64,000 bases of DNA, taken from assembly GCF_020921035.1 (NCBI RefSeq), contig NC_063155.1:16015311-16079310 (forward strand), written 5' to 3'. The translations under genes and the position numbers were made by a program. Position 1 is the stretch's first letter. Each line of letters begins with the position of its first letter. Below, piece after piece: positions 32,871-45,306 of this stretch. The notes beneath the pieces are model-generated. The model saw only the letters and a list, made by a program, of their open reading frames with translations, made no database searches and was not told the origin of the DNA. Source of the stretch: Rhodamnia argentea (taxonomy: Eukaryota; Streptophyta; Magnoliopsida; Myrtales; Myrtaceae).

Positions 32871-33719
32871 ACTTAACCATAATAAGAGCACAAAAAATTG
32901 AGCGTTTCTTATCCCTGAAGTTGCTAGCTCTAACACCAATGTCCAGAATAGAAAGTTGAATTTGACATGGGTCAACTTAGGATGTATATGGTAACACTTT
33001 TAGAAATGAATATTTGCTCAAAAAGTATTTTTAGAACAAAAATTCATTTAATAAAAGGTACTATGATTTATTAAAAGCGGGACTTCAATGAAGGCAGGAG
33101 AAAAACACACGCACTCTCTCTCTCTCTATGTGGGTGGGATTGTGAGTGAGAGTTCATTTTCTCCAGGGCGCTTTCTCTCCTCTTCTCGGGGGGCCCGCCG
33201 AGATGAAATCCCACTTCTGCCCCTACCTCTCCTTGGCCCGAGGTCAGTCCTAGTACCTTCCGAGGCTCTGAGGGCCCCCCGTTTGGAACGCGGGTTTTCT
33301 CCATCCGCTCTCCGGAATTAAGATGACTCTCCGCCCGGAGCGTTGTTCCTCAAGTCCGGTTTTGATTTCCCACTTCATTTTATTGTCACCCACGACCGCC
33401 ACCAACCGCCGCCACCACTGGTCGCCCCCGAGTCATTATCTCCAGCTGCCGAAATAAAAGATAAATAATATTTTTTAATGATAAAAATTATTTTTTAAAG
33501 AAAATTAAAAATTTTGTAAATGAAGTAAAAAAATTTTCGGCCGCCGATAACAATTTTTCATAAAATATTTTGTGTTAATAATGTTTCAGAAGTGGAAATT
33601 TTTAACCGTTACCAAACGAATTTCTCCCGATCGAAATTAACTTCTATTTCTTAATGAGCCCAAATTTCAAGATATGAAGCCCAATATCATACTGAAAGAT
33701 ATAAACGTTTTCCCATACC
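32871..33719. other. Unassigned DNA with a GC-rich patch
   Basis: The part 33100-33440 is GC-rich with a CT run and codes for nothing recognised on either strand. The rest is AT-rich. Confidence 0.4.
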
Positions 33720-34340
33720 CAACTTGATCGATTTAACTTCTCGTTCCGAGGTCCTAAAAGAGTTGTGCGATCGTCGGTGCTCCGCAATTCCATTCTCCAA
33801 CTTTCGGGATCGATTAACCGAGAAAAAGAGTCGCGTACTGAGGTTCCAAAGAAAAAATGTACAAAGCCTTCGTGTAACCGTCGATAACTATCGAGCCTTG
33901 GCTTCTAGAAACTAGCACAAAGGTTGGGCCATTTTCATTCTTTGGGCCTTGATCTATAATGGGCTCAACTGCAAGCTGAGTAAAAGGATTGGGCCACTCT
34001 CATGTGTTCCGGGCCCATGCTTTAGTCCTGTTTTGTGAGTTCGGAGATGGGAATAATTGCAAAATTACTAAAATTGCATTTTTGCCCCCAAAGTGTACCT
34101 TTAATCTACTTTAATCTCGGAAATTCATCGGGTCTTACTTTTACATCCTCCACGACCACATTCACGACATGTATGAAGTAGCATTTATTTCTTATGTCGA
34201 CACCGAGGAAGATTCCTTTATACCCAAAGAGCTTCTTGGTTCGCGGACAAATAAATCAAAAGTAGCATAACTATAATCAATGATAATACCACCCTATTTA
34301 AGATACCTTTAATTTTCCTTAAAAAAAGGTTCACACTCAA
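33720..34340 (-). repeat. Decayed copy of composite repeat B/C
   Basis: Phrases of the linker and part C of 12400-13130 are visible with many changes and gaps. Confidence 0.5.
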
Positions 34341-34486
34341 TCTTTTTTTTTTCAGAAAAAAAAAATCATAATTTTTTGGTAATTTCTTTTCACCCACAAA
34401 AGTGGAAATCAAGAAAGGTAAAAGTTATACGATTAATTTTTTTAAGAGTAGACATGAAAATTAGAATATTTGTTACCAGTACTAGT

Positions 34487-35865
34487 ATAAAACGCGAGTG
34501 TTTTGCCGATTCATGTTTCCCAAAGCCACATATTAACAGGTAAGTAGGATTAAATGTTTGACATATTCTAACACATAATCCAACCGACCCGATTTGGTCG
34601 AACTCGATTGAGACACTTTTAGCCTTTGGGGATTTCTCTCGAAAAATCTTCCTTTGAGGCAAGCGGGAGAATCCAATTGTGTAGATCTGTAAGCTGAAAT
34701 ATTTTCAAATTCGGGATGATCCAGGTGTCTTCAAATAAATAAATAAAAAATAGAGCGAGTCTACATAAATTTGACGATTTGAAATTGCATAGTAAAAAGG
34801 GAAGTTTTCAAATAAGGGCACGAAATACCCTCATTTTTTTTTCAAATAAGGACGTGAAATGGACAAGTGGAACGTTGTTTTTGGGGAGCCGGGCAGAAGG
34901 AAAAGAGGCTCTTAGCTAAAGGTAGCTTGTCTCGCCTAGAAGGGGAGACACCTTGGAAGTCTCCTAAAGAAAGGAAAGTCCCTCATGGAGAAACTTTTGC
35001 GCTTGGCCAAAAACCCAAATATTGATGCCAATATTGGCCCATAAACCCTTTCTCAATGAATGGAGAGAATGTTCGCAAATCACCTTGATTTGGATCGGAA
35101 CTTCGTGAACTAAATGTTGGCAAAGCCAATTATTCCATCTTTGGCTTTATTTCAAATAAAGATATGAAGTGCTCTCATTATTTTAAATAAAGGCTTGAAA
35201 TGGATAATATTTCAAATAAGGACATGAAGTGATCGTATCAATCTCAAGAAGGATCTCAACAAGGGGCTTGACTCACCGGTTGGTTAGGCATTTTCTTCCT
35301 TCATTTTTTTTCTTCTTTTTTTTTCCTTTTTCTATTATCTAAAAATAAAAAAAATTAAAATAAAAGAAACATAGGCGATGGGGCTGCCTCTCGCCAATGG
35401 AGTGGAGTAGCGACGATGGCCGTCGGGGTCGTGATGCCAATGACCCCACTGTTAGAGGTGAGGGCCTACACCGACGATGTGGCGACGACCATTGGCGTAA
35501 GGGCAGCGTTTCCACTTGTATTTCTTTTTTCTACCGCATGTATTTCCTTTTTAATTTTTTTTAATTTTAAATTTAATTTAACCAAAAATTTATTGAAATT
35601 AAATTTTAACGAAAATATCCTTAATTGGCCGGCGAGATCAAGCCCTTATTCGAAACAAAAACGATCGCTTCAAGCCCTTATTTGATATAAAGATCACTTC
35701 TTGCTTTTATTTAAAATAAAAGATATTTCGAGTTTTTATTTGAATTTTTTTTTTATTCGAAGAAATTTTCCCTATTGAAAATCATGAACGGAAAGCAGAA
35801 TTCCACCGGTTCCTGACACGGACATAGACATCCTCAAAGGACAAGGATCGCATGGTTTTCGCTAA
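34487..35865 (+). repeat. Inverted duplicate of the ECHIDNA 3' flank, with MITE-like core
   Basis: It matches 54808-56183 in inverted orientation over about 1.38 kb. Inside (about 34799-35773) is an element with imperfect terminal inverted repeats of the TTTCAAATAAGG type, related to but distinct from the one at 19052. An open frame at 35416-35685 lies in its GC-rich core and is not conserved as protein in the other copy. Confidence 0.75.
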
Positions 35866-35885
35866 TTCGAAGTCAGAGGTGAATG

Positions 35886-35887
<2 letters not shown>

Positions 35888-35932
<45 letters not shown>

Positions 35933-36057
35933 GTAGTTGCAGGAGTGGTTCACTTCTCACGCATCATCTCGTCTCAGACACCACACTTCATTCTCATTTC
36001 TTTATTATTAACACGATTAATTATCACTCCGACGTCTCTCTCTCTCTCTCTCTCTCT
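35888..36057. repeat. (GA)n and (CT)n microsatellites in inverted arrangement
   Basis: A pure GA run at about 35888-35928 and a CT run at about 36032-36057, separated by 100 bp, could pair. Confidence 0.85.
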
Positions 36058-36764
36058 TCGATTTGCACAAAATCCAACTAAAAAATTTCCAAAAGAGTAA
36101 AGTTTTTTTTCTTGTTGGTCATGCAAAAGAGTAAAGTAACATAATAGCAACTGTTCCCATGAAATTAATGTAGCAATCGATAAAATTTAAACAAGAATTA
36201 CATTTAACAACCTTGAATGTACTTATGACAACACGGGCTACGAAAAATAATAAAAAATAATTTAAAGTCTCTTTTTTTTAAGAATTTATGGCTCGCGATA
36301 TGATGTTATTTTCACGGTCGGTTAAAAAATGATTACGTTAGGAAAGTTCTTTTTAAAAATTATTTAGCAATGGGTTATTAGAATCTTATCATGTCTCTGG
36401 ACGTCTCAATTACGTGAAATAGCGGTAAGATATATTAAGGCATTATTCCCTCGCAAAAAGAAGGAGCGAGATGAGAAGTGATTGCTGCTGGCATAGGAAT
36501 TCGAGTCGGAGTCACCGGGAGACCACCGGCTATTTCCGGTAATAATTCGTGGGGGGAGCTCCTCTCCAGCTGCCCCTATCTCCTGACACAGGTTTCCCTA
36601 ATTGTCGTCCTGCAAATTTTGCGGCCCCTTTTTTTTTACTTAATTATTGCAAGTCTTCTCTCGCGATCTTTTTTTTTTTTTTTTTTTTTGTGGTCTGAGA
36701 GTACTCTGACTCTGAAATTCTCTCGCCATTTTTCCCCCCGGCTGAACTCTCAGACTCTCAGACT

Positions 36765-36936
36765 GAGTGACGTCACTCTGAACGACACTCGACTCTGAGT
36801 TCAGACTCGAGTGTCGTTCGCCTTTTTTCCCCCCGAGTGTAGTGTCGTTCGCCCTTTTTCCCCCGACAAGGGGAAAAGGGCGAACGACACTCGAGTCTGA
36901 ACTCAGTGTCCAGTGTCGTTCAGAGTGACGTCACTC
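36765..36936. promoter_or_regulatory. Palindrome upstream of C2 gene D
   Basis: The arms 36765-36820 and 36881-36936 (56 bp, two mismatches seen) each carry GAGTGACGTCACTC, a palindromic TGACGTCA site. The weaker similarity extends outwards to about 36707 and 36980 (CTTTTTTCCCCCC blocks). Near the axis there is a tandem copy of GTGTCGTTCGCC. The TATA box of gene D (TATATATA, 37057-37064) lies about 120 bp beyond the right arm. Confidence 0.85.
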
Positions 36937-37170
36937 AAAACTAGTCGGGGGGAAAAAAGGCGAAGGAGAGAGAGAATTTCTTTTTTCTAAAAGGTGGGCT
37001 CACACTATTAATGGAGCTGGGTATTGCTGATGTCGCTCGCTCGCTCCCTCTCTCTCTATATATAGAGACAACCCCCTCAGTCCCTGAGAGACCAAATTTC
37101 TCGTTTCTCCTTTACAGACTCCCTCTCTGTCTCTGTCTCTCTCTCAAAACCATCCTGAAGCGCAGAGATC

Positions 37171-37836
37171 ATGGCGTCCAGGCGTCTGGTGATAACCATT
37201 AGGATTAAGTCGGTCAAGGGCCTCAAGGCCAGCAATGTCCGCCTCGCCGCCTCCCTCTTCGGGGACGAAAGCGACAACAAGCAGCACACCCCCGTCCACA
37301 AGAAAGGCAGCACCACCAACCCCTGGTTCGACCACAGCTTCGAATTCACCGGGGAAAAGGCCGCGCTTCTCGGCACCCACCTCGAGTTCAAGATCGAGAA
37401 GAAGGAGCCTTTCTTGAACACCTTCTTCTGCTTCAAGAAGGGGTCCTCCTTTGGCCGCAAGAGTACTTACGTGGTCGGCAAGGTGGATGTGCCCGTCAAG
37501 GATCTGCTTCCGGATGGCTGCGCCGGCGACATGAATCCCAAAGTGCTGAGCCTCGAAGTGAGGTCGTCCTTCCCGAAGGAGACCAAGGGGAAGGCCATGG
37601 TCGTTCTCGAATTTTCCTACGAGTTCGGCGAGCGGTTCCTCGTCGAGGCGCCCCCGGAGCAGGAGGAGGTGACAGTCCCGACTACTGAAGCTGCAGAGCG
37701 CCATCAGACGGGGAACGCCACTCTGCCGCCGCGCCAGCATCACCTCGGTGGAAACTTCCTGGAAAGGGTGGGGATCGCGGTGGCCGTGGAAGCGATAGCA
37801 AGTGTGCTCAGTAACCTCGTATTCGGTGGCGAGTAG
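37171..37836 (+). CDS. SRC2-like C2-domain protein D
   Basis: A single-exon gene of 221 aa starting MASRRLVITIRIKSVKGLK. The C2 domain (1-155) has HKKGSTTNPWFDHSFEFTGE, GRKSTYVVGKVDVPVKDLLP, and KGKAMVVLEFSYEF. The tail is short: the Pro/Tyr part is reduced, then GNFLERVGIAVAVEAIASVL and the end VFGGE. It forms a subgroup with F and the first half of E (MASR start, EFT after the core). The leader shares the CTCTCTATATA box and the GAGAC leader with E and F, while the palindrome further upstream is its own. A direct repeat of about 95 bp lies in the 3' UTR (37858-38030). Confidence 0.87.
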   Translation: MASRRLVITIRIKSVKGLKASNVRLAASLFGDESDNKQHTPVHKKGSTTNPWFDHSFEFTGEKAALLGTHLEFKIEKKEPFLNTFFCFKKGSSFGRKSTYVVGKVDVPVKDLLPDGCAGDMNPKVLSLEVRSSFPKETKGKAMVVLEFSYEFGERFLVEAPPEQEEVTVPTTEAAERHQTGNATLPPRQHHLGGNFLERVGIAVAVEAIASVLSNLVFGGE

Positions 37837-38935
37837 TATTCTCGTTCATTTGCATGCGTGTTTGTTTCGCCTTAAGATACATTAAGCTGGTTTCGAGTCC
37901 TGTGTCGATTTGTTAAATCTGGTTTGTTTGGAAGCGATCTCATCATGTTTGTTTCGTCTTAAGATACATTAAGCTGGTTTCGAGTCCCGTGTCGATTTAT
38001 TAAATCTAGTTTGTTTGGAAGAGATCTTATCGGATGATGAGACTGATGTTTGTCTTGCTACTTCTCGATTCCGAAAGTGATATGTAAAACTTGGATTTTT
38101 CAGATCCGACACATGTCGCCCGATCGGGCATCGGCTTGAGTCCGGAGGAGCCTTTTCACAAAATCTTTAAGTCCTACAAAATCTGTGTTTTTTATTCTGA
38201 CCAAAAGAAAAAAAAAAACCAAGGTGGTATTATCGTTAGTATAATTATTCTACTTTCGATTTTTTTTTTTTTGGATCGACGAACCAAGGAGCTCTTTAGG
38301 AGTAAAATGGAATTTTCCTCATTGTTAATATAAGAAATAATCTACGCAAAATACATATTGGCATAATATCTTGAATAAATGGATATATAGATATTTTATG
38401 AATTTGTGGTTGACGATCGAGAGTTATCGTTATTTCACAACTATATAGGATTAAAGGCATGATGATGCTTTCGATGGTAAAAGTTCAGCACAAATTAATA
38501 TCTTTAGATTAAAAATGCATTTGATTTGAGGTATGGAGTTTATTGCGAAGAAAATTCACGAAGGCAGGAACCGGGGGTAAAACCTATGTATACGTCGTGA
38601 ATGTGGCTGTGGAGGACGTAAGCGTAAAGACCCAATGAATTTCCGAGAGCAAGAAGGGATAGAAAAGACCAAAAAAAGATGAATTTGGGACTTGAACGGA
38701 ATTTGACAAAAGATTGGGGTACAATTGCGAAAGTGAAGAATTATTGTTTGTGAGATTTAATCATTTAGAGCTAAGAAACGAGCAACAGAAAGACCTCGTG
38801 AAAACCTCTTTAACATTTCACCCTCAAAATCAATTCTCTCTCTCCTTCAGGAGCGTCAGATTTGTTCATGAAGATTGCCGTTTGACCGGAGAAATCAGCC
38901 GCTGATCCTTCTCTTTCACCCTCTCATCGTTCGCC
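37837..38935. other. 3' flank of C2-D and upstream region of ECHIDNA copy 2
   Basis: Collinear with 3583-4622. It includes part C of the composite repeat at 38200-38660. No gene is seen. Confidence 0.65.
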
Positions 38936-41403
38936 ATGGATCCCAGCCAGTTGAGTCGAGTCGTCTCTTGTTCTTGTTCTTCGCTGAGGTTGATTTCTGT
39001 CGACATCTCCGCGGTCGATTTGGTCGATTTCTGTGTTTCTGCCCAAGTTCGGTTCTCGAGCGTTTCTGTAGGGTGTCGTTCGTGCTTTGGATGTTATCGG
39101 TTGGCTCGGTTTTGCACGATAGCGAGATCTGCCTGCGTCTCGGCGTGTCGGAGTTAGAGCCAGGTCGTTGAGTTGCTCATTCAATTGAGTTAGATTTGAG
39201 TTGCGTTACGTCGTTCAGATGTAGGCACGGGTACAGTCTGGATCTGGAATTAAGAGTAAGAAGGAGAGAAGAAAATGGAGAAGATTTCACCTGAATTTGC
39301 TAATCTTTCAGAGTAGAAGTTAATTGCATGGGAAATCGTGGTGTTTTGGAGTGGACTTACGGATTCTAATTGGTTCTGCTCGTAAATAGATTCTAATTGC
39401 TACCTCTTCCTCTATATGGAGGAAGCTCCTTAAGCTGAGAACTGAATTTAAGCCCTTGATTAAGTATGGTGTCGTTGGTGGTAACACAATTGCTTATGGC
39501 TGGATCCTTGGCTTCCTATGGAGGCTTTTCTGGGATGTGTTTCCTCCAAGGGTAGTCTATGATGCTGGATTAGCTCTTAGTGTGAAGGTATCCGATGTGA
39601 TTGTGAATGGGGCATGGCACTGGCCTCCTGCTAGGTCTGAGGACCTAGTTCTTATTGAATCTGTGTCGTGGAATTCAGCCAAATGTTAAGCAATTCAACT
39701 GAATCGTCTGGGTGCCTTTTTCTGCTGGAAGATTTCCTAGTAATAGCTCTTGGAGTAAAATTCAATCTTCAGCTGGTAAAGTGGCCCTGGCATAAGCTAG
39801 TTTGGTTTGCTTTAAACATACCAAACGGCTGTATTAGCTGGCTTGTTATTTTGAAAAGCTGCCTACTAGAGATAGATCAAAGAAAAATCCTTCTTTAATG
39901 ATGTTTGCCTTCTCTGTGGATCATTCCCTGAATCTTAGGGTTCATTAATTTGCTCGATGTACTATGTCTTGTAAATTCTCGAGCTTAGTTTATAGTTGTT
40001 GTGGTATTCAAAGAGTTTGGAGTTGGAGTGACGAGATGCAGTGGGCTTGTGCCTAGTAGGAAGGGGAAAGCTATAGCAGATGTTGCTTGCAAGATTGCAT
40101 GGTGTGATGATAATTTTCTTGTTTTAAGTAGTGTTATCATGTCAAGAGTAATCTGTGATGTTTTGTACTGGCTTGGCAACATGCTAACGTGTAATTTACT
40201 AGTAAAATACCAGAGAAGGCAAATCTGCCGTAAGGGACTTATGACTTGAGTTGCTGTATATCTCGAGTCTCGGTTGTTATCCTTTTTGTCATTTGTAGCA
40301 GGATAATCCTGCTTTGTTTATTTGAATAGAACTCATTTGCTTACCTAGCAATAGTTTGTGGTATTGGAGAATTGTATTGCTTAGAAAATTAGTGATCTTT
40401 CCATATTTAAACTTTGTAGGAGGTCAGGACGTAGTGAACTTTTTATCTTTTCATCAACCACAGGTTTAGCAGTTGACATGGGATCCCTGAAGGAGTAATA
40501 AAGCTAGATATACCCAGGAATAGTGAAGCTTTACCCCTTCTTTCTGGCCTTGAGCTAAAGAGCATTGCGAATGATGGTAAAATTAAGGACTATCGTGCTG
40601 TAGGTGTTTGATGGAAATTGTGCTGCTTTCACTTATCCAGAGTCTGACAGTGGAGTGGACAATTCGATTCTTTTGAAAAATTCATCTCATATGACTTTCT
40701 TTGCTATAATCTCCTATGTCATGGCATAATCTTTTGCTCCTTCCTGCAGCCTGTAGTAGAGAACTACGCCAACCCAAAGACATGTTTCTTTCACGTTATT
40801 TTCAAGGTAAAGATAGAAGAGTATCTGTAGGAAGTTTTGATAATTTCTAAACCAAGACTTTGGAGTTCTAATGTTCAATATTTCTTTGTCTTGCAGGCTG
40901 CTGCTTTGTCATTTTACATATTATCTGCTCTCTTCTTCGATAATTTTGTCATCATTTTTGTGGTGACGGTCTTCCTTGCTGCTCTAGACTTTTGGGTTGT
41001 GAAAAATGTGAGCGGGCGTATCTTAGTGGGTTTGAGGTGGTGGAATGAGATAGATGATAATGGTGAGAGTGTTTGGAGATTTGAATGCCTTGACCAGGAG
41101 GTGAGCTAAGTAATGTTGATATTCTAGTTTACTTGCATTGTTTTTGCTCAAAAAATTATCTTTTGGAAGATCTGATTTGTGTCCTTATAAATCCGTTTCC
41201 TTATTTTGGTGCTAGTCATTGGCGCGGATGAATAAGAAAGATTCGTGGTTGTTCTGGTGGACTCTTTACCTTACAGTAAGTTCACATGTCATGACTCGTG
41301 CTCGTTGATCTTCCCTCAGAAATGAAAAACAAACAGCAAAAACAAAATCAAACTCATTTTCTTGCTAGGAGACACAAAGGTAACACATAGGAAGGTCTTG
41401 CAT
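38936..41403 (+). pseudogene. ECH: ECHIDNA (TVP23-like), copy 2, truncated and with a lost splice donor
   Basis: Exons are 38936-38950, 40750-40806, 40897-41100 and 41216-41275, with the same sequence as copy 1. The first donor reads TTGAGT instead of GTGAGT, as in the other two copies, so exon 1 should not be spliced normally. As in copy 1, homology with the complete gene stops inside intron 4, at 41403, and exons 5 and 6 are absent. Coding differences from copy 1 are very few, which points to a recent duplication. Confidence 0.88.
39408..40253 (+). mobile_element. LINE 3' fragment in ECHIDNA copy 2 intron
   Basis: The counterpart of 5095-5940, same insertion point and ends. Confidence 0.78.
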
Positions 41404-42364
41404 GGGACTGACTGGAATTTACAACGATCCTGTCTCGGACGAAGATAGTTAAACTCATTCTCCGGATTTGACCCGCGACTTTGTTGCGGGCCTTTCGTCG
41501 GGAACTATAGCAACAACCTGCAAAGGAAGGGGGTGGGGGGTGACGAATCATTTCTGCGTGCCGATTCCCAAAGATGCGTGAATATTTTAGAAGCGCACGT
41601 CTCTGGCTTGCCGAGCCAATGAAAAAGCTTCCGAGAAGTCCAACTGCTGAAGTTGAACCGACCTGCTTTTTTTCCTTTTGTTTCGATGGAAGATTCTTGG
41701 ATACTCGTGATCTAGCTCGGGATTTTTTTATTGGTTGGAAGGCTGTCCTCGAATTTTTTCGTCACGTGGTTAGAACATTCTGACGATAATCGTTTATATC
41801 GCTAAAGGGCTTTTATCTTTCGTGATTCACGTTAACCATCGCGGTATATGTATTTTCTAAAATATATCATTTTCCTCCTTTTTAAACGCTTGAAATTGAC
41901 CAAAACTCAAACCGCTCGAACTCACTAAAATAATTCTCTATAGTTAATTTTAAACGCCCAAAAAGAAAAAAAAAAACGAAATCTTTTATGATATGCATGT
42001 CCATATTTGTATTATGTATAATTCGAACGTCTCGCGGGTGCCATGTTAAACGCATGTTAATATGTTAGGAAGAATATTCAACTGCCCCACCACAACAAAA
42101 GTTTGGGTTGACAGAAAATATAGACGACCAAGGTTTGATCCCGCCATCTTGAACAAATGCCAAGTGAAAACCAACATTGGAAAATCCAAGTGTTTCGGAT
42201 AACTTCGTGAATCGAGAAGGAGCAAGACAACATCAATCTCATCATCCGGCAAAATCTCTTCAAACAGATGAAATTTAACAAGTCGACACGTAACTCAAAC
42301 CGACTTAACATACCTAAGACAAAACAAATAAGTATGCAAATGAACGAGAATACTCGTTCACATA
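41404..42364. other. Spacer after ECHIDNA copy 2
   Basis: Collinear with 7091-7984. No gene was recognised. The last part is the 3' flank of fragment H. Confidence 0.5.
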
Positions 42365-42880
42365 TCAGATCTACATCAATACCATCCCCTTCATCGGATC
42401 CGAGGTTATTGAGCACACTCGTCATCCAGTTCACGAGGACCTCCCTCGCCACCCCCTTCGGGAAGTTCCGGCCGGGGTGCCGTGGCGGCGGCCCATAAAA
42501 ATAGGTGGGAGTGGCGTTTGGCACATGTGCCGTATGGTGGTGCGGTGCGGGTATGCGTGGTGGGTACGGGTACGCCGCCGGATAATTGGGCACTGCGTTG
42601 AGCCGATATGTCATCCGAGGACGGGGCGCCGACGGTGGGTACGAGTACACCGCCGGATAATTGGGCGCTGCGTTGTGGTGATATGCAATCCGAGGGTGGG
42701 GTGTTGATGGCCGGCACGGGTACGGGTACGGGTACACCCCCGGATAATTGGGCGCTGCGTTGTGCTGATATGCCGTCTAAGGGCGGGGCGTTGATGGCCG
42801 GTACGGGTACGGGTACGGATACGTGTGTGCGCGTGTTTGTGTGTGTAAGGCAGAGAACGAGAAATTTCATGGAAATACCG
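42365..42880 (-). pseudogene. SRC2-like tail fragment H (C2 domain lost)
   Basis: The second copy of fragment G, with a better tail frame: PSTPHPRIAYHHNAAPNYPA, then MTYRLNAVPNYPAAYPYPP, AHVPNATPTYFYG, and EVLVNWMTSVLNNLGSDEG. The tandem unit (about 78 bp) repeats roughly four times at 42540-42820. The leader fragment TTTCTCGTTCTCTGCC lies near 42858, directly before the tail. There is no ATG-C2 part, and the stop is lost into the 3' UTR. H keeps a stretch of about 60 bp of 3' UTR (42281-42340) that G has lost. Confidence 0.65.
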
Positions 42881-43839
42881 TCCCCCATTAATTCCCACAA
42901 TTCAGCTTGGTCATGTGGGGGGTACCCACATTCATTCTTTGGACCATAGTGCAATTAACAAAAAAATAAATAAATCAAGATACAGTGGCCATTGAGTATG
43001 CCAAATTAGCGTGCTCCGCAATGATCTCTAAATACACCTTCATTAATAGTCTCAACGGCAGTTTACAGCGTTCGTAAGCCCAATTTTGCGGCAATTGGAA
43101 AAATAAAACCTTACACTTCTCCTAAGGTGTTCTACCTCTTTTGCTTCCTTCTTGCTTCGCTCTCCCTCGGATCGGCAACCGACCAGAGGCAAGGGCCGAC
43201 GAGGTCGGCATCGACATCTCGCTGCTCGGCATAGCCGACCTCACCCTAGCCAGTTTTGATATGATCTTTCATATCATTAAGTGCGAAAAATTTCGTGTTT
43301 CAAACATTTATATGAATTTCATTCCATTATGCCAAACACAATCAATTTGTTCATGTATAATCGTCCACCATTGATTTGGATCGATTATTTCTGACCTTTT
43401 ACCCAATTTAAATGTTGTCGCCCATGTATTTTGACCTTAAAAATCGAGGCATTTGAAATATTCATTCGTATATCTACACATGAAATTGTGCGCGCATGTG
43501 CGTACGATAGATATTCAATTGATATTTTTAAATTTCCAAAGGATAACTTGCTTAAACTGAAGTAAGCAATTGTTCAGGTTTATTCAATTTTCCTACTGAA
43601 GCTAAGAACTACGGAAATGGGAGCTAAATCTTTGACCAAAAGTCAACAAACTAAAAGAAAATATTGATCTCCATTGATGGCCAGTCAAACCACCATAGAA
43701 ACACAAGATCAAATAAATAAATAAATAAAATTCTTCCGAGTCTTCTCCGATTTTCTCTATCATGGTTTCTCTCTCCTCCCTCCTCTGCGCAGTTCCCTCG
43801 CCTGAAGAAAACAGCAAGGAAGGAGGGGGAATCCATCGC
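42881..43839. other. Intergenic DNA, no gene seen
   Basis: Collinear with 8501-9471. Confidence 0.5.
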
Positions 43840-44122
43840 CACCGTGTCGGCGCAGCCCCAACAGGAGGAGCTACATGACGCACAGCTGGAGATGATGTCG
43901 TCGGCGCAGGAGAAGAACAGCGACCCGGTCCGCTGGGCTATTAGGCTCAACTCCAGCCTCGCGCTCTGTCGGCGTCTCCCTCCCCTCTGTCGACCTCGCT
44001 CACCTCCTCGTGTCCCACATATGCTGGGACAACCACGTCCCAATCGCCTAGAAGTTCCTCGAGAAGGTCCTCGCTGTCGAGATCCTCCCTCCCATGCAGG
44101 TCCTCGCCATTCTCTCTTCCAG
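43840..44122 (+). pseudogene. MED33-like Mediator subunit, exon 1 fragment, copy 2
   Basis: The same fragment and frame change as 9472-9752 (SAQEKNSDPVRWAIRLNSSL, then VSLPSVDLAHLLVSHICWDN). It has one further stop of its own before KFLEK. Followed by the same intron-like DNA. Confidence 0.7.
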
Positions 44123-45306
44123 GTTCTTGTTTCCCTCTCTCTCTCTTCCATTATCTATATGACATATGCGAATTGTCACCAATATTTATATTTCTACGGA
44201 ACTGAGTTGGGCTCTTTGGTCTGTCCATGCTTATTATAGGGAACTGCTGTAAGTATTACAGTTTCTTTCTCTGATACATTGGTGTCATTAGTAGGGTCGT
44301 ACCTTTTGGCATGTGATCCTAATGAATTCGGCAAACATTGATGGACCAGATCAAATAATTGATGATATAGCTTCATTTTCTGCATTAACAACACCTTACA
44401 GAGATCCCGATGGGCAGTATCATAGTGCTTGGTGTCTGTAGCTGACCGATTTCTTAGTATTATTGTCCATTCTGGCGCAATGAGAAACCTCTGTTTTCTG
44501 GCTTATTAGCATCCCTTTGATCTGCTTTTTCTAAAGAAGACGTTAACTTAGTGGCTAACGTAAGATTCACAAATACTATATTTAACACGTTTTTAACGTT
44601 GAATTTATACGATAGACGAGAAATGTAGGAGCAGATTCCTATTTAGAATCAATGGAATTTTGATTTATATGTGCATTTTATTTTTTATTTTATTTTTTAA
44701 GAAATGTCTTCATTTGTGGTATGTCGGCGCAAATAAGGTAGATACCACCTGTGTCGGTCCTATCGAATTTGTAACTTCTTTAGTTATCGCATTTTTATCG
44801 CAGCATGGTAAGAACTAAGACGGACCCGCAATTATTGATGTTCTCCTCGTGGTCGTTATGTATTTTTCTTACCATTCACTAAAAGATATAGAAACGTATT
44901 CATTTTCCACAAGATGCGCTCGTGAAAGATTGATGATATTAACCATTCAATTAGATGATTTCGGAAAACAAGCAATACTAAGGAACCGTATTCGCATGCC
45001 TATTGGACCCCAGTTGAAGGGATGATTTTTTTTTGAACCAGTGTTCGGCCATCAGAGTTGCATGCTTCTATTTGCTCATAATGTCAAACTGAATTTGATT
45101 TATAAAGATCAAATTCGAGATTGCAATAAAAGATAACTTGCTCCTATTTGGCCCCGTCATTTATAGCCCCACATAACAATTTAGGTGAATGATAGACTGA
45201 AGCTGGGCTCTATATCTGTGAGCCTGCCTCATTATCCATTCTCTTCCGGGTTCCTGGATCTCAAACACATTGAACAACAAGATCTGGTGAAGATAATGGC
45301 TTCGAT
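44123..45306. other. Spacer before galactinol synthase fragment, copy 3
   Basis: Collinear with 9753-10931. No gene is seen. Confidence 0.45.

Noticed and set aside
33088-33321. GC-rich frame on the plus strand
   Set aside because: No recognisable domain, equal-sized frame on the other strand, no duplicate under selection.
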